Assembly: GCA_022821085.1 (NCBI GenBank) | Contig: JAJEEG010000006.1 | Coordinates: forward strand, 310,001 to 374,000 | Direction of reading: 5' to 3' | DNA: 64,000 nucleotides | DNA from: Candidatus Latescibacterota bacterium | Lineage (GTDB): Bacteria; JAAXHH01 | In this document: piece by piece, positions 26,941 to 35,691 of the stretch | How positions within the stretch are numbered: position 1 is the stretch's first letter | Layout: the number at the start of each line of letters is the position of its first letter | Notes under the pieces: generated by a model | What the model was told of the DNA's origin: nothing | Databases searched by the model: none | The model's input: the letters and a program-made list of their open reading frames with translations, nothing else | Position numbers and translations under genes: made by a program

Positions 26941-29900
26941 ATGCAACGAACCGAGGACGGAGGCTGCCGGTTTTCCGCAACGGACCTGGTCAACTACCTG
27001 GGCTGCCGCCACGCAACCTATCTCGATATGCGGAGCCTGGAGGAAGACCTCGAGAAGGCGGAGGCCGATGACACCATGGCGTTGTTGCAGCGCAAGGGCC
27101 TGGAACACGAGAAAGCCTACCTGGAACGGCTGCGGACCGAAGGACGGGACATTGTCGAGATAGACCGGAACGGATCGCTTCAGGACCGGGCGGCCGCGAC
27201 CCGGTCGGCCATGGAGTCCGGCGCGGATGTCATTTTCCAGGCCGTGCTCCACCGGGAACCCTGGCACGGTTACGCCGATTTCCTGGTCCGTTGTCCCCGG
27301 CCTTCCGCACTCGGAGACTACGGCTACGAGGTACTGGATACCAAGCTCGCAAAGACTGCAGCGCCGAAACACCTCATTCAACTCTGTGTATACACCGACC
27401 TGCTGGAAGGACTGCAGGAACTGCGGCCCGAATACATGTATCTGCTGCTGGGAGACGGCAATAAATCGTGTTTCAGGGTGGATGATTTCTACTACTACTA
27501 TGCCCTGGCGCGCCAGCGCTTCGAGGCGTGGATCGAAGAGCCTCCCGTCGATACGAATCCCGATCCCTGCGCGCATTGCGAGCACTGCCACTGGCGCGAC
27601 CTCTGCGCCCGTCGCTGGGAAGAGGACGACCACCTGTCCCGCGTGGCCAATATCCGCAAGACCCAGATCGCCGCACTGAGAAACGCCGGTATCAACACGC
27701 TTTCCGATCTCGCCCAACTGGATGCCAAAAGGCAAATCGCCGACACGAGTGAGGAGGGTCTCGCACGGCTTCGTGCCCAGGCCGCATTGCAGTACGAAAA
27801 GGCGAAGACGGGAAAGGATGCGTGGGAACTGCTCGATTTCGACGATGAAAAGGGACTGTCGCGGCTGCCCGCGCCTGACCGGGGCGACCTGTTCTTCGAC
27901 ATGGAAGGCGATCCGCTGTATCCCGACGGACTGGAATACCTCCTCGGTGTGGTCACCGTGACGGATGGCCGGCCGGTCTTCAAGGCCTTCTGGGCCCATG
28001 ACCACGTGGCGGAGAAGAAAGCCTTCGAGGAATTCATGGCCTTTCTTGACGTGCACCTGAGGCAGTATCCCTCGGCCTATATCTACCACTATAACCACTA
28101 CGAGACCACGGCCCTGAAACGGCTGGCGGGCCGCTACGGGACCTGCGAGGAACAACTCGACAACCTGCTGCGCCGGAATCGGTTCGTCGATCTTTACCTG
28201 GTCGTGCGGGAGAGCATCCGGACCTCCGAGCCGCGTTACTCGCTGAAGAACCTCGAGACCTTTTACATGAAGCGCAGCGGGGAGGTGGCGACGGCCACAG
28301 AGAGCGTCGTCGTATACAACCTCTGGCAGGAGTCCGGCGATGACGATCTACTGCGGCAAATCGCCGAGTACAACGAGGAAGACTGCGTTTCCACGTGGAA
28401 GCTGCGCGACTGGCTGGTGTCGCTCCGTCCGGCCCATGCGTCCTGGTTCACCGGGCGCGAAAGCGGCGGGCACGAAAGCGATGGGGAGTCTTCTGACGCG
28501 ACGCTCGGGCGCAAGGACTGGGAGATCGAGTACGAGGACTGCCAGCGCAGGTTGGGCGTTTTCGAGGCTGACCCACCGAAAGACGGCCGGCGCGTCGCAG
28601 ACCTGCTGGAATTCCACAACCGGGAGGCCAAGCCCGAATGGTGGGCCGCCTTTGAACGCCGCGACAAGACGACGGACGAACTGATCGAGGACGTGGAGTG
28701 CCTGGGGGGATTGGAAAAGTCGGAGGAACCACCCAGGCAGGACAAGAGATCGAAGGTATACACATTCCGGTTCCCGCCCCAGGACTTCAAGCTCAAGGCC
28801 GGGGACCAGATCGCCAACGCGCAGACCATGGACAGGGCCGGTACGATCCAGGAAATCGACGAATCGCGCGGGATCGTCCGGGTCCGGCAGGGACCGCGCG
28901 TACAACCATTGCCGTCAAACGCTTCGATCGGCCCCGGCGGACCGGTAGACGCGAAGGTCATCCGGGCGGGGATCTACCGTCATGCGGAGCAGTTCATCCG
29001 GGACGCGACGACTCCGCGGGCCGTCACGGATCTGCTTCGACGGGCCGTCCCGCGGATCAAGGGACGCACCCCGGGCGCGCCGATCGTCGAGCCCGGCAAC
29101 GAAGGGATTGACGGTTATCTCGATGCCGTGGCGAATCTTGACGACAGCTATCTCTTCATCCAGGGGCCGCCCGGCGCCGGCAAGACCTACACGAGCGGCC
29201 ATCTCATCGTCTCGCTGATCGAGAAAGGGAACAAAGTCGGCATTGCGTCCAATGCGCATCAGGCCATCCACAACCTGCTGGACATGGTCGTCGAGGTGGC
29301 GCGGGAACGGGGCGTGTCGTTCCGGGGCGTCAAGAAGAGCAGCGGGGGCAATCCGGACAGCGTTTACAATGGAGAATTCGTAACGAATATCGAAAAAACA
29401 GGAGACATCAAACGCGACGCGGACCTCTACGCCGGGACGGCGTGGCTGTTTTCCGACGAACGCCTCGCCGACTGCCTGGACTACCTCTTCATCGACGAAG
29501 CGGGACAGGTGTCGACCGCTAACGTCGTGGGCATGTCGTCGTCGACCTCGAACATCGTCCTGGTGGGCGACCAGATGCAGCTGGGCCAACCCATGAAGGG
29601 GACCCATCCGGGCGAGGCCGGCATGTCGGTCCTGGAATACCTCCTGCAGGGAAGGGATACCATTCCGGCCGACCGCGGGATCTTCCTGGGGACGACCTGG
29701 CGCCTCAAGCCGAGTATCTGCCGGTTCGTTTCCGGCGCCTTTTACGACGGAAGGCTGGAGAACCATCCCGAAACCGCCCGGCGCAGGCTGTTGCTGGAAA
29801 AAACGGAACTCCCCGAAGAGGGCATCGTCATGATCGCGGCGGATCACGCGGGATGCTCCCAGAAAAGCGTGGCGGAGGGCAAGGTCGTCAAGGCCTGCTA

Positions 29901-30345
29901 CGAGCAGCTGCTGGGGCAGTCCTTTGCGGACGGGCGCGGCGGGACCCGTTCGCTGACCAGGGCGGACATCCTGGTGGTTTCGCCCTATAACGTGCAGGTG
30001 AACCACCTGCGGTCGGCGTTGCCCGACGGCGCGCGGGTGGGCACGGTGGACAAGTTCCAGGGACAGGAGGCGCCCGTGGTCCTCGTCTCCATGGTGACGT
30101 CCACGGCCGAGGACCTGCCCAGGCACATGGAGTTCCTGTACAGCCGGAACCGGCTCAACGTGGCCGTCTCCCGGGCGCAGTGCCTGGCCATCGTCGTCCT
30201 CAATCCGCGTCTGCTGGAGGCCCCGTGCAGGACCGTGGAACAGATGCGTCTGGTCAACGTGTTCTGCCGGCTGGAGCAATACGCTTACGGGCTGGAGTCG
30301 GGAGTTGGAGCCGCCGAGGAAGCGGACCAGGCGGGGCCGGGTTGA
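26941..30345 (+). CDS. TM0106-type RecB-like nuclease fused to DEDDh exonuclease and SF1 helicase
   Basis: A 1134-residue DNA-processing fusion. Residues about 10-225 form a Cas4/RecB-like nuclease with Asp113 (GYADFLV) and Asp133-x-Lys135 (VLDTKLAK). A likely 4Fe-4S site has Cys22 plus Cys213-x2-Cys216-x5-Cys222. Residues about 310-490 form a DnaQ/RNase-H-like exonuclease (DLFFDMEGDP, YHYNHYETTALKRL, YNEEDCVSTWKLRDW). Residues about 730-1110 form a Dna2/Upf1-like SF1 helicase with Walker A GPPGAGKTYT (742-750), Walker B LFIDEAGQ (near 850), VLVGDQMQLGQP, VDKFQGQEAP and NVAVSRAQ. It is probably a DNA repair or end-processing enzyme. No CRISPR or cas genes accompany it. Confidence 0.88.
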   Translation: MQRTEDGGCRFSATDLVNYLGCRHATYLDMRSLEEDLEKAEADDTMALLQRKGLEHEKAYLERLRTEGRDIVEIDRNGSLQDRAAATRSAMESGADVIFQAVLHREPWHGYADFLVRCPRPSALGDYGYEVLDTKLAKTAAPKHLIQLCVYTDLLEGLQELRPEYMYLLLGDGNKSCFRVDDFYYYYALARQRFEAWIEEPPVDTNPDPCAHCEHCHWRDLCARRWEEDDHLSRVANIRKTQIAALRNAGINTLSDLAQLDAKRQIADTSEEGLARLRAQAALQYEKAKTGKDAWELLDFDDEKGLSRLPAPDRGDLFFDMEGDPLYPDGLEYLLGVVTVTDGRPVFKAFWAHDHVAEKKAFEEFMAFLDVHLRQYPSAYIYHYNHYETTALKRLAGRYGTCEEQLDNLLRRNRFVDLYLVVRESIRTSEPRYSLKNLETFYMKRSGEVATATESVVVYNLWQESGDDDLLRQIAEYNEEDCVSTWKLRDWLVSLRPAHASWFTGRESGGHESDGESSDATLGRKDWEIEYEDCQRRLGVFEADPPKDGRRVADLLEFHNREAKPEWWAAFERRDKTTDELIEDVECLGGLEKSEEPPRQDKRSKVYTFRFPPQDFKLKAGDQIANAQTMDRAGTIQEIDESRGIVRVRQGPRVQPLPSNASIGPGGPVDAKVIRAGIYRHAEQFIRDATTPRAVTDLLRRAVPRIKGRTPGAPIVEPGNEGIDGYLDAVANLDDSYLFIQGPPGAGKTYTSGHLIVSLIEKGNKVGIASNAHQAIHNLLDMVVEVARERGVSFRGVKKSSGGNPDSVYNGEFVTNIEKTGDIKRDADLYAGTAWLFSDERLADCLDYLFIDEAGQVSTANVVGMSSSTSNIVLVGDQMQLGQPMKGTHPGEAGMSVLEYLLQGRDTIPADRGIFLGTTWRLKPSICRFVSGAFYDGRLENHPETARRRLLLEKTELPEEGIVMIAADHAGCSQKSVAEGKVVKACYEQLLGQSFADGRGGTRSLTRADILVVSPYNVQVNHLRSALPDGARVGTVDKFQGQEAPVVLVSMVTSTAEDLPRHMEFLYSRNRLNVAVSRAQCLAIVVLNPRLLEAPCRTVEQMRLVNVFCRLEQYAYGLESGVGAAEEADQAGPG

Positions 30346-30386
30346 CCGGCCGCTCAACGCACCCGGCCGCTCAGCGCACGCGGCCG
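30346..30386. repeat. 17-bp tandem repeat at a convergent gene end
   Basis: On the minus strand the end of the SpoIIE-type gene (CGGCCGCGTGCGCTGAG) is followed by a near copy (CGGCCGGGTGCGTTGAG) and a partial third copy. The stop codon is duplicated. The array fills the gap to the convergent nuclease-helicase gene. Confidence 0.85.
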
Positions 30387-32419
30387 ATGACGGCGGTCTG
30401 GTCGTCGAACTGTTCCACGCCGAGCGAGAAGTCGCGGACGGAGGCGAGGATCCGCTCCAGGATTTCTTCGCTGGACCGGTCGCGGTTTCGCGAAAGGACC
30501 CGGCGAAGGCGCGCTTCCCCGAAGTCTTCATCCTCCCTGTTGAGCGCATCCGTAATGCCGTCGGTATAGACCGCGAAGAGATCCCCCGGATCGACGTTTA
30601 CGGAGGAATCTTCGTATTCCGCTTCCGGAAACAACCCGATGGGGTAGCCGCCGCTTTCGAGCAGCGCGACATCGTCGCTGCCGCGGCGCAGGAGCAGGGG
30701 TGGATTGTGGCCGGCGCAGCAGTAATCGAGCCGGGCCGTCTCCGTATGGTACGAGCAGATGAACACCGTGGCGAACCGTTCCGGCGCCGTGCTGTGGCAC
30801 AGGTAGACGTTGAGGCGGGACATCAGCCGTGACAGCCGGTCCGGGCTTCCTTCCAGCGCGGGGTCCAGCGCCTGGGACCGCAGGGAGGCCTGCAGGCCGG
30901 CCATCATGAGCGCCGCCGATATGCCCTTGCCCGAGATGTCGCCCACCACGATATCCAGCATCCGGTCCCGGTGCTCGATGAAGTCATAGTAGTCTCCGCT
31001 GACCGTGCGGGCGGGGATCCATGCGCCGGCCAGTTCGAGGGGACCGCGCTTCGGAGGCACGTTGGGTATGAAACGGGCCTGCACTTCCCGGGCCATGGAC
31101 AGTTCCGTTTCGATGCGCTCCTTTTCTCTTTCCTCATTCATCAGCATCTCGATGCTCTGCGCCATGGTGTTGAAGGAGCGGCCGAGTTCGCCAAGCTGAT
31201 CCCGCGCCTTTTCTTCCACGCGGAAGTCCGTCCTGCCGGCGCGGATGGCTTCCGTACCCTCGTACAGCCCGCCCACCGCCGTGGTGATCCGCCGCGAAAC
31301 GAGCAGCCCGATCAAAAAGGAGATCACCTCGAAGCAGACGAATACGGCGCACAGGACGATGACGACGAAAAACAGCGGAGGAAAGCCGGACAGCAGCATG
31401 TCCCCGGTAACGGTCGCTTCGAATATACGCGCCGGATCGAGATCCAGGCCCAGGATCGCAATGTCCTGTTCCCCCGAATGCCAGGACCTGACGGAGAATG
31501 AAGCGGCCCACGGCACGTGAAGCGCCCCCAGGAGCGGCAACCGGGACCTTTCCACTTCCGAGGGTGCTGACTCATAGACGGTGACGTCTTCGTAATCGAC
31601 CGGTCCGGACCGGAACGCGACCTCCGCGCCCAGGTCTTCCCATATCTTCGTCCGGTAATCTACTTCCAGTGGCTTGTAGGAGAGGACGTACAGGTTGCGT
31701 CCGCGGAAGTCGATCGCGGTGCCGGCGCGAAAGGACAGCGCGGCGGGACCGTCGGCCAGGCCGTCGGACAGGCTGTCGTAAACTACGTCGGCGAAGTGGT
31801 CTTCCCGAAGCAGCCAGTCCGGGAGGGGTTCGGGCGTATTGAAGGGGGGCGATGCAAGTACCGGACGGCCATCCTCGAATACGCTGATCGACAGGCCGGT
31901 CAGGTCCGGATTGTCCCGCAAGGTCTCGTCCACGATCCCGGCGAAAGGCGGCCTTCCTTCCGTAGCCGTCCTCAGCAGGGCCAGCTGTATGTCGACCGGA
32001 ATATGATCGAGCCGGTCGACGGTTTCTTCGATATGGCGGGTGACCAGGTTGGTGCCCAGGGTCCCGATCCAGAGCCATCCGACAAGTATGCTGATCGACG
32101 AGGCGATACACAGGGGCGCGATGCCGGCGAAGAGGAAGACGACGATGATGCGATTCCGGACTTTCCACAACAGATGGTCCCGCAGCCACGAAAAGGCCTT
32201 CCACGAGTAGTAGAAAGTGCCGGCGGCCAGGAGAGCGATGGCCGGCACGACGAGCCAGGCGACCACACCCTGCCAGGTACCCAGGACCAGGAAGTAGACC
32301 GCCGTCACGATCAGCCCGGCATATATGCAGCGCTTCAGCCAGGTATCCGGCGCCAGCCGATTCACCATCCGGCGTATCGCGGATCCGATTCGTGCGGCGA
32401 GGTGTGCGGCGCGATTCAT
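30371..32419 (-). CDS. SpoIIE-type (PP2C) phosphatase with membrane sensor and HAMP
   Basis: A 682-residue signalling protein. N-terminal membrane segments (about 35-115) precede an extracytoplasmic sensor region (about 130-350), a membrane segment near 355-385 (FFVVIVLCAVFVCFEVISFL), a HAMP linker (SRRITTAVGGLYEGTEAIRA) and a coiled coil. The C-terminal PP2C-type phosphatase (about 450-682) has motifs SGDYYDFIEHRD, VVGDISGKGISAALMMA, CCAGHNPPLLLRRG and AVYTDGITDALN. RsbU-like enzymes dephosphorylate anti-sigma antagonists, but no such partner is nearby. The ATG at 32419 follows GGAG at 8 bp spacing and is preferred to an in-frame start at 32509. It lies 93 bp after the creatininase gene, as the last gene of the minus run. 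Confidence 0.87.
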   Translation of the reverse strand: MNRAAHLAARIGSAIRRMVNRLAPDTWLKRCIYAGLIVTAVYFLVLGTWQGVVAWLVVPAIALLAAGTFYYSWKAFSWLRDHLLWKVRNRIIVVFLFAGIAPLCIASSISILVGWLWIGTLGTNLVTRHIEETVDRLDHIPVDIQLALLRTATEGRPPFAGIVDETLRDNPDLTGLSISVFEDGRPVLASPPFNTPEPLPDWLLREDHFADVVYDSLSDGLADGPAALSFRAGTAIDFRGRNLYVLSYKPLEVDYRTKIWEDLGAEVAFRSGPVDYEDVTVYESAPSEVERSRLPLLGALHVPWAASFSVRSWHSGEQDIAILGLDLDPARIFEATVTGDMLLSGFPPLFFVVIVLCAVFVCFEVISFLIGLLVSRRITTAVGGLYEGTEAIRAGRTDFRVEEKARDQLGELGRSFNTMAQSIEMLMNEEREKERIETELSMAREVQARFIPNVPPKRGPLELAGAWIPARTVSGDYYDFIEHRDRMLDIVVGDISGKGISAALMMAGLQASLRSQALDPALEGSPDRLSRLMSRLNVYLCHSTAPERFATVFICSYHTETARLDYCCAGHNPPLLLRRGSDDVALLESGGYPIGLFPEAEYEDSSVNVDPGDLFAVYTDGITDALNREDEDFGEARLRRVLSRNRDRSSEEILERILASVRDFSLGVEQFDDQTAVIGRVR

Positions 32420-32512
32420 GAAAGGTACTCCAGGGGGTTGGGCCGGCGGGTGCTCATGCACAATGCCGCAGCGGGCCGCCGGGCCCAGGACGGCAAAACC
32501 AACGGCCACGCG

Positions 32513-33319
32513 TCAGTGCCGGTCCACCCGGGGTTCGATGGGCAGTGCGCGGAATTCCTGGATCAGTCCGGCCAGTTCCTCCGACGCCGCGCGGTAGAGT
32601 TTTTCGCCCTTCTCCACGGTGGCGACGGTGGCGTCGCCGATCACACCGGAATCGGAGATCCGGGACCACTGGTCCATCATGCGCAGGGGCGAGGCGCCTT
32701 TTCCGCGGATCCAGCCGCGCCAGTAGTACTTCGACACGGGGATCTTCACCTCCCGAACCGCCTTGTCCATCTGGATCGCGTCGTCGTTGAGGTAGCGGTA
32801 GACCGAGGTCTCGATCTCGTCGGCGTGGGACTGGAGCTCGGAGTCGCCGATCTCCCAGAGCTTCGACTGCGCCACGCTCCACCAGTTGAGCGTCCCGCAG
32901 TGGGCGTCGGTCTCGATGACCGTCCGGCGCGAGGCCGTCTCCAGGATGGTGGCGTTGGAACCGTGGCCGTTGACGATGAGGATCTTCCGGAAGCCGTGGT
33001 GGGCCACGCTCCGGGTGATGTCCACGACGAAGTCCTGCAGGTGGTCGTCCCGCACGGTGATCGTCCCGGGGAAGTCCATGTGGTGGTCCTCGAACCCGTA
33101 GGGCAGGGCCGGCAGGATCAGCACCTCTTCCGGGATGAGCTTCGCGGCGCCTTCGCACACGCTGCTCACCAGGAAGGTATCCACGTCCAGGGGCATGTGA
33201 TGGCCGTGGTCCTCCGTGGACCCGACGGGCAGGATGACGGCGGGCTGGTCCTTGACTCTTTCGTTCAGTTCGACCCAGGTGTAGTGATCGTATCGGTAGG
33301 GGAGGCGTGGGCCCTTCAT
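32513..33319 (-). CDS. Creatininase-family amidohydrolase
   Basis: A 268-residue protein. The creatininase metal-binding motif is ILPVGSTEDHGHHMPLDVDT, with Glu36, His38 and a later Asp as ligands. It is followed by ILIVNGHGSNATI and SHADEIETSVYRYL, which supply further metal ligands. The family includes creatinine, formamide-type and mycofactocin-peptide amidohydrolases that cleave C-N bonds. The substrate is unknown. Upstream on the same strand are three LLM flavin enzymes and aldolases, so it may open or release an amide in that pathway (inference). Confidence 0.85.
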   Translation of the reverse strand: MKGPRLPYRYDHYTWVELNERVKDQPAVILPVGSTEDHGHHMPLDVDTFLVSSVCEGAAKLIPEEVLILPALPYGFEDHHMDFPGTITVRDDHLQDFVVDITRSVAHHGFRKILIVNGHGSNATILETASRRTVIETDAHCGTLNWWSVAQSKLWEIGDSELQSHADEIETSVYRYLNDDAIQMDKAVREVKIPVSKYYWRGWIRGKGASPLRMMDQWSRISDSGVIGDATVATVEKGEKLYRAASEELAGLIQEFRALPIEPRVDRH

Positions 33320-33353
33320 CTATCTATGCTCCTTTGACGGTGCGGCGTCGTGC

Positions 33354-34424
33354 TCAGTTGCTCATGCGCGGCATTACTTCGTGGACGAAGAGGTCCATGC
33401 TGTGGAGCCAGGACTCCTTGTCGTCCCAGTCGTACCCCATGAGAATCAGCGTACCGAAATCGCCGGTTTCCTCCCGCATCAGGTCCAGCCTTCGAACGAC
33501 CTCGTCCACGTCGCCGTGGATGATCTGTTCCGTCATCAGGTAGTCCAGGTCGCATTCCGAATCCGGCATGTCCGGGTCCCGCTTCAGCATCTTCCGCCCC
33601 AGACCCTGGTCGAAGAGTCCGCCGAGGTATTCGAAGCCCCGGCCCAGGGAATTGTTGCGTACTTTCGTCGCCGCTTCCTCGTTGCTGTCCGCAAGGAAGA
33701 TGCTGCGGCAGACGCGCCAGTCGTCGCGGTCGGGCGTCCGCCCGGCGGCCAGGGCCGCCTCCTCGTACACCCGCCAGTTGTCGGCCACGACGTTGCTCGT
33801 GGAAATGTTGGCGCTGATGGGAAACCAACCCTTCTCGCCCGCGATCCTCATGGTGGAGGAGTTCATGCTCATCCCGGGGGCGCAGATGGGCGGATGGGGC
33901 TGCTGCAGGGGCTTGTGGATGTACCCGATCAGCGTGTCGTGGTCCACGTTTTCCTCGAGATCGATCTCCCAGAAGCGGCCCTTCAGGTGGTAGGGCGGAT
34001 CCTGGCTCCAGATCTGCAGGATCATTTCGGCCGATTCGACCGCCATGGCGCCGTTGAGCTTCGGATCGATCTTGTAGAGCTCCAGGTCGGAGGTCACGCT
34101 GCCCGGGCCGAAGCACAGGTTGAGCCGCCCGTGGGAGAGCTGGTCCATGAAGGCCAGCCGGCTGGCCACGTGGGCGGGGTGGTGATAGGGCAGGCAGGTG
34201 GGCGCGGTGCCGAGCCGGATGGAATGGGTCATGGCCAGGGCCTTGCCGATGAAGGCCTCGGGCAGGACGATGTTCTCGTATTTCATGGTATGGTGCTCGC
34301 CGATCCAGAACTCGGTGAACCCCAGTTCCTCGCAGCGCACAATCAGCTCCAGGTCCTCGTCGTGACACTGCGCCGCCGGCTTGACCGGATCGTGGAAGGG
34401 CATGATGAACATACCGTATTTCAT
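33354..34424 (-). CDS. LLM-class flavin-dependent oxidoreductase, copy 1
   Basis: A 356-residue luciferase-like monooxygenase-fold protein. Segments shared with the next two genes are GMFIMPFHDPVKP, EFWIGEHHT, LPYHHPAHVASRLAFMDQLS and GRLNLCFGPGSV. Family members use reduced F420 or FMN to oxidise or cleave varied substrates. The start at 34424 (MKYGMF) is preferred over the ATG at 34436 because GGAG sits 6 bp before it and the paralogues begin at the same point. It is the last of three tandem paralogues. Creatininase follows 34 bp downstream. Confidence 0.85.
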   Translation of the reverse strand: MKYGMFIMPFHDPVKPAAQCHDEDLELIVRCEELGFTEFWIGEHHTMKYENIVLPEAFIGKALAMTHSIRLGTAPTCLPYHHPAHVASRLAFMDQLSHGRLNLCFGPGSVTSDLELYKIDPKLNGAMAVESAEMILQIWSQDPPYHLKGRFWEIDLEENVDHDTLIGYIHKPLQQPHPPICAPGMSMNSSTMRIAGEKGWFPISANISTSNVVADNWRVYEEAALAAGRTPDRDDWRVCRSIFLADSNEEAATKVRNNSLGRGFEYLGGLFDQGLGRKMLKRDPDMPDSECDLDYLMTEQIIHGDVDEVVRRLDLMREETGDFGTLILMGYDWDDKESWLHSMDLFVHEVMPRMSN

Positions 34425-34507
34425 TTTGATCTCCATTGTAGGGTTGGTGGCGTTTCGTGTCCGACTCGCTCGCAGGGTGGCAGGCCCCTGGTTTCGGCAC
34501 CGGCGGC

Positions 34508-34540
34508 AGGTTCAGGGGTTCAGGGGTTCAGGGATTCAGG
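34508..34540. repeat. 10-bp tandem repeat between LLM copies 1 and 2
   Basis: The unit ggttcagggg occurs about three times, with a final variant (gattcagg), in the gap between two paralogous genes. Confidence 0.8.
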
Positions 34541-34583
34541 CAGCGCCGTCCACCAGATCAGTCTTTAGGCGCTGACCGCCCGC

Positions 34584-35678
34584 TCAGTCCTGCATTCGCG
34601 GCATGACTTCGTTGACAAAGAGCTCCGTGCTGCGCAGCCAGCGGGCCTTGTCCTCCGCGTCATTCCAGTCGTAGGCCATGAGGATCAGCGTGCCGAACTC
34701 GCCGGTCTCCTCCCGCAACGCGTTGAGGCGCCGGACCACCTCGTCCACGTCGCCATGGATGATCTGTTCGCCCAGGAAGAAGTCCCGGTCGCACTCCGCG
34801 TCGGGCATGTCAGGATCGCGCTTGAAGAACTTGCGGCCGGGCCCCTGCCCTTCTCCCTTGTCCAGCACGCCGCCCAGGAAATCGAAGAACCGGCCGAGGT
34901 AACTCGTCCACGCCCGTGTCCTGGCCTCCTCCGGATCGTCCCCGACGAAGATGCTGCGGCACACGCGCCAGTCGGCACGGTCGGGCGTTCGTCCCGCCTC
35001 GAGGGCAGCCTGCTCGTAGACCTTCCAGTTGTCCGCCACGACGTTGCCGGCGATGAGATTGCTGCTGATGGGCGCCCACCCCTTACGACCGGCGAGCTTC
35101 ATGGTGCCCGAGTTCATGCTCATGGCCGGCGCGCAGATGGGCGGGTGGGGCCGCTGCAGGGGTTTCTGGAGTATGCCGAGGTGCGATTCCCGGTCCACCC
35201 ATTTCTCCAGCCCGATTTGCCAGAACCGTCCGTCGTACCGGTACGGCGGGTCCTGTTGCCAGAGTTGCAGGATGATCTCGGCGGCTTCTTCCGCCATGGC
35301 GCTGTTCACCGCGGGGTCGTGGATGCCGAAAAGCTCCATGTCCGGATAGACGCTTCCCGGACCGAAGCACAGGTTCAGGCGGCCGTGGGACAGGTGGTCC
35401 AGGAAGGCGAGGCGCGTGGCCACGTGGGCCGGATGATGATAGGGCAGGCAGGTGGGCGCCGTGCCGAGCCGGATCGTGTCGGTCAGGGCCAGGGCCTTGC
35501 CGATGAAGGCCTCGGGCAGGGCGATGTTCTCCCACTGGTGGGTGTGGTGCTCGCCGATCCAGAACTCGGAAAAGCCCATCTCCTCGGCCAGCACCACCAG
35601 TTCTAGGTCCTCGTCGTAACACTGGGCCGGCGGCTTCGCCGGATCGTGAAAGGGCATGATGAACATGCCGTGTTTCAT
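34584..35678 (-). CDS. LLM-class flavin-dependent oxidoreductase, copy 2
   Basis: A 364-residue paralogue of the genes on both sides. It shares GMFIMPFHDPAKPPAQCYDED, EFWIGEHHTHQWENIALPEA and GRLNLCFGPGSVYPDMELFG. The C-terminal region (EQIIHGDVDEVVRRLNALREE, LILMAYDWNDAEDKARWL) is nearly superimposable on copy 1. GGAG lies 6 bp before the ATG. Copies 1 and 2 look more alike to each other than to copy 3. Substrate and flavin type are unknown. Confidence 0.85.
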   Translation of the reverse strand: MKHGMFIMPFHDPAKPPAQCYDEDLELVVLAEEMGFSEFWIGEHHTHQWENIALPEAFIGKALALTDTIRLGTAPTCLPYHHPAHVATRLAFLDHLSHGRLNLCFGPGSVYPDMELFGIHDPAVNSAMAEEAAEIILQLWQQDPPYRYDGRFWQIGLEKWVDRESHLGILQKPLQRPHPPICAPAMSMNSGTMKLAGRKGWAPISSNLIAGNVVADNWKVYEQAALEAGRTPDRADWRVCRSIFVGDDPEEARTRAWTSYLGRFFDFLGGVLDKGEGQGPGRKFFKRDPDMPDAECDRDFFLGEQIIHGDVDEVVRRLNALREETGEFGTLILMAYDWNDAEDKARWLRSTELFVNEVMPRMQD

Positions 35679-35691
35679 ATTGGACTCCGAC

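Noticed and set aside
26941-27615. CRISPR association suggested by the Cas4-like domain
   Set aside because: No repeat-spacer array and no cas1, cas2 or effector gene is present. The domain is fused to a helicase, as in TM0106/Dna2-type proteins.
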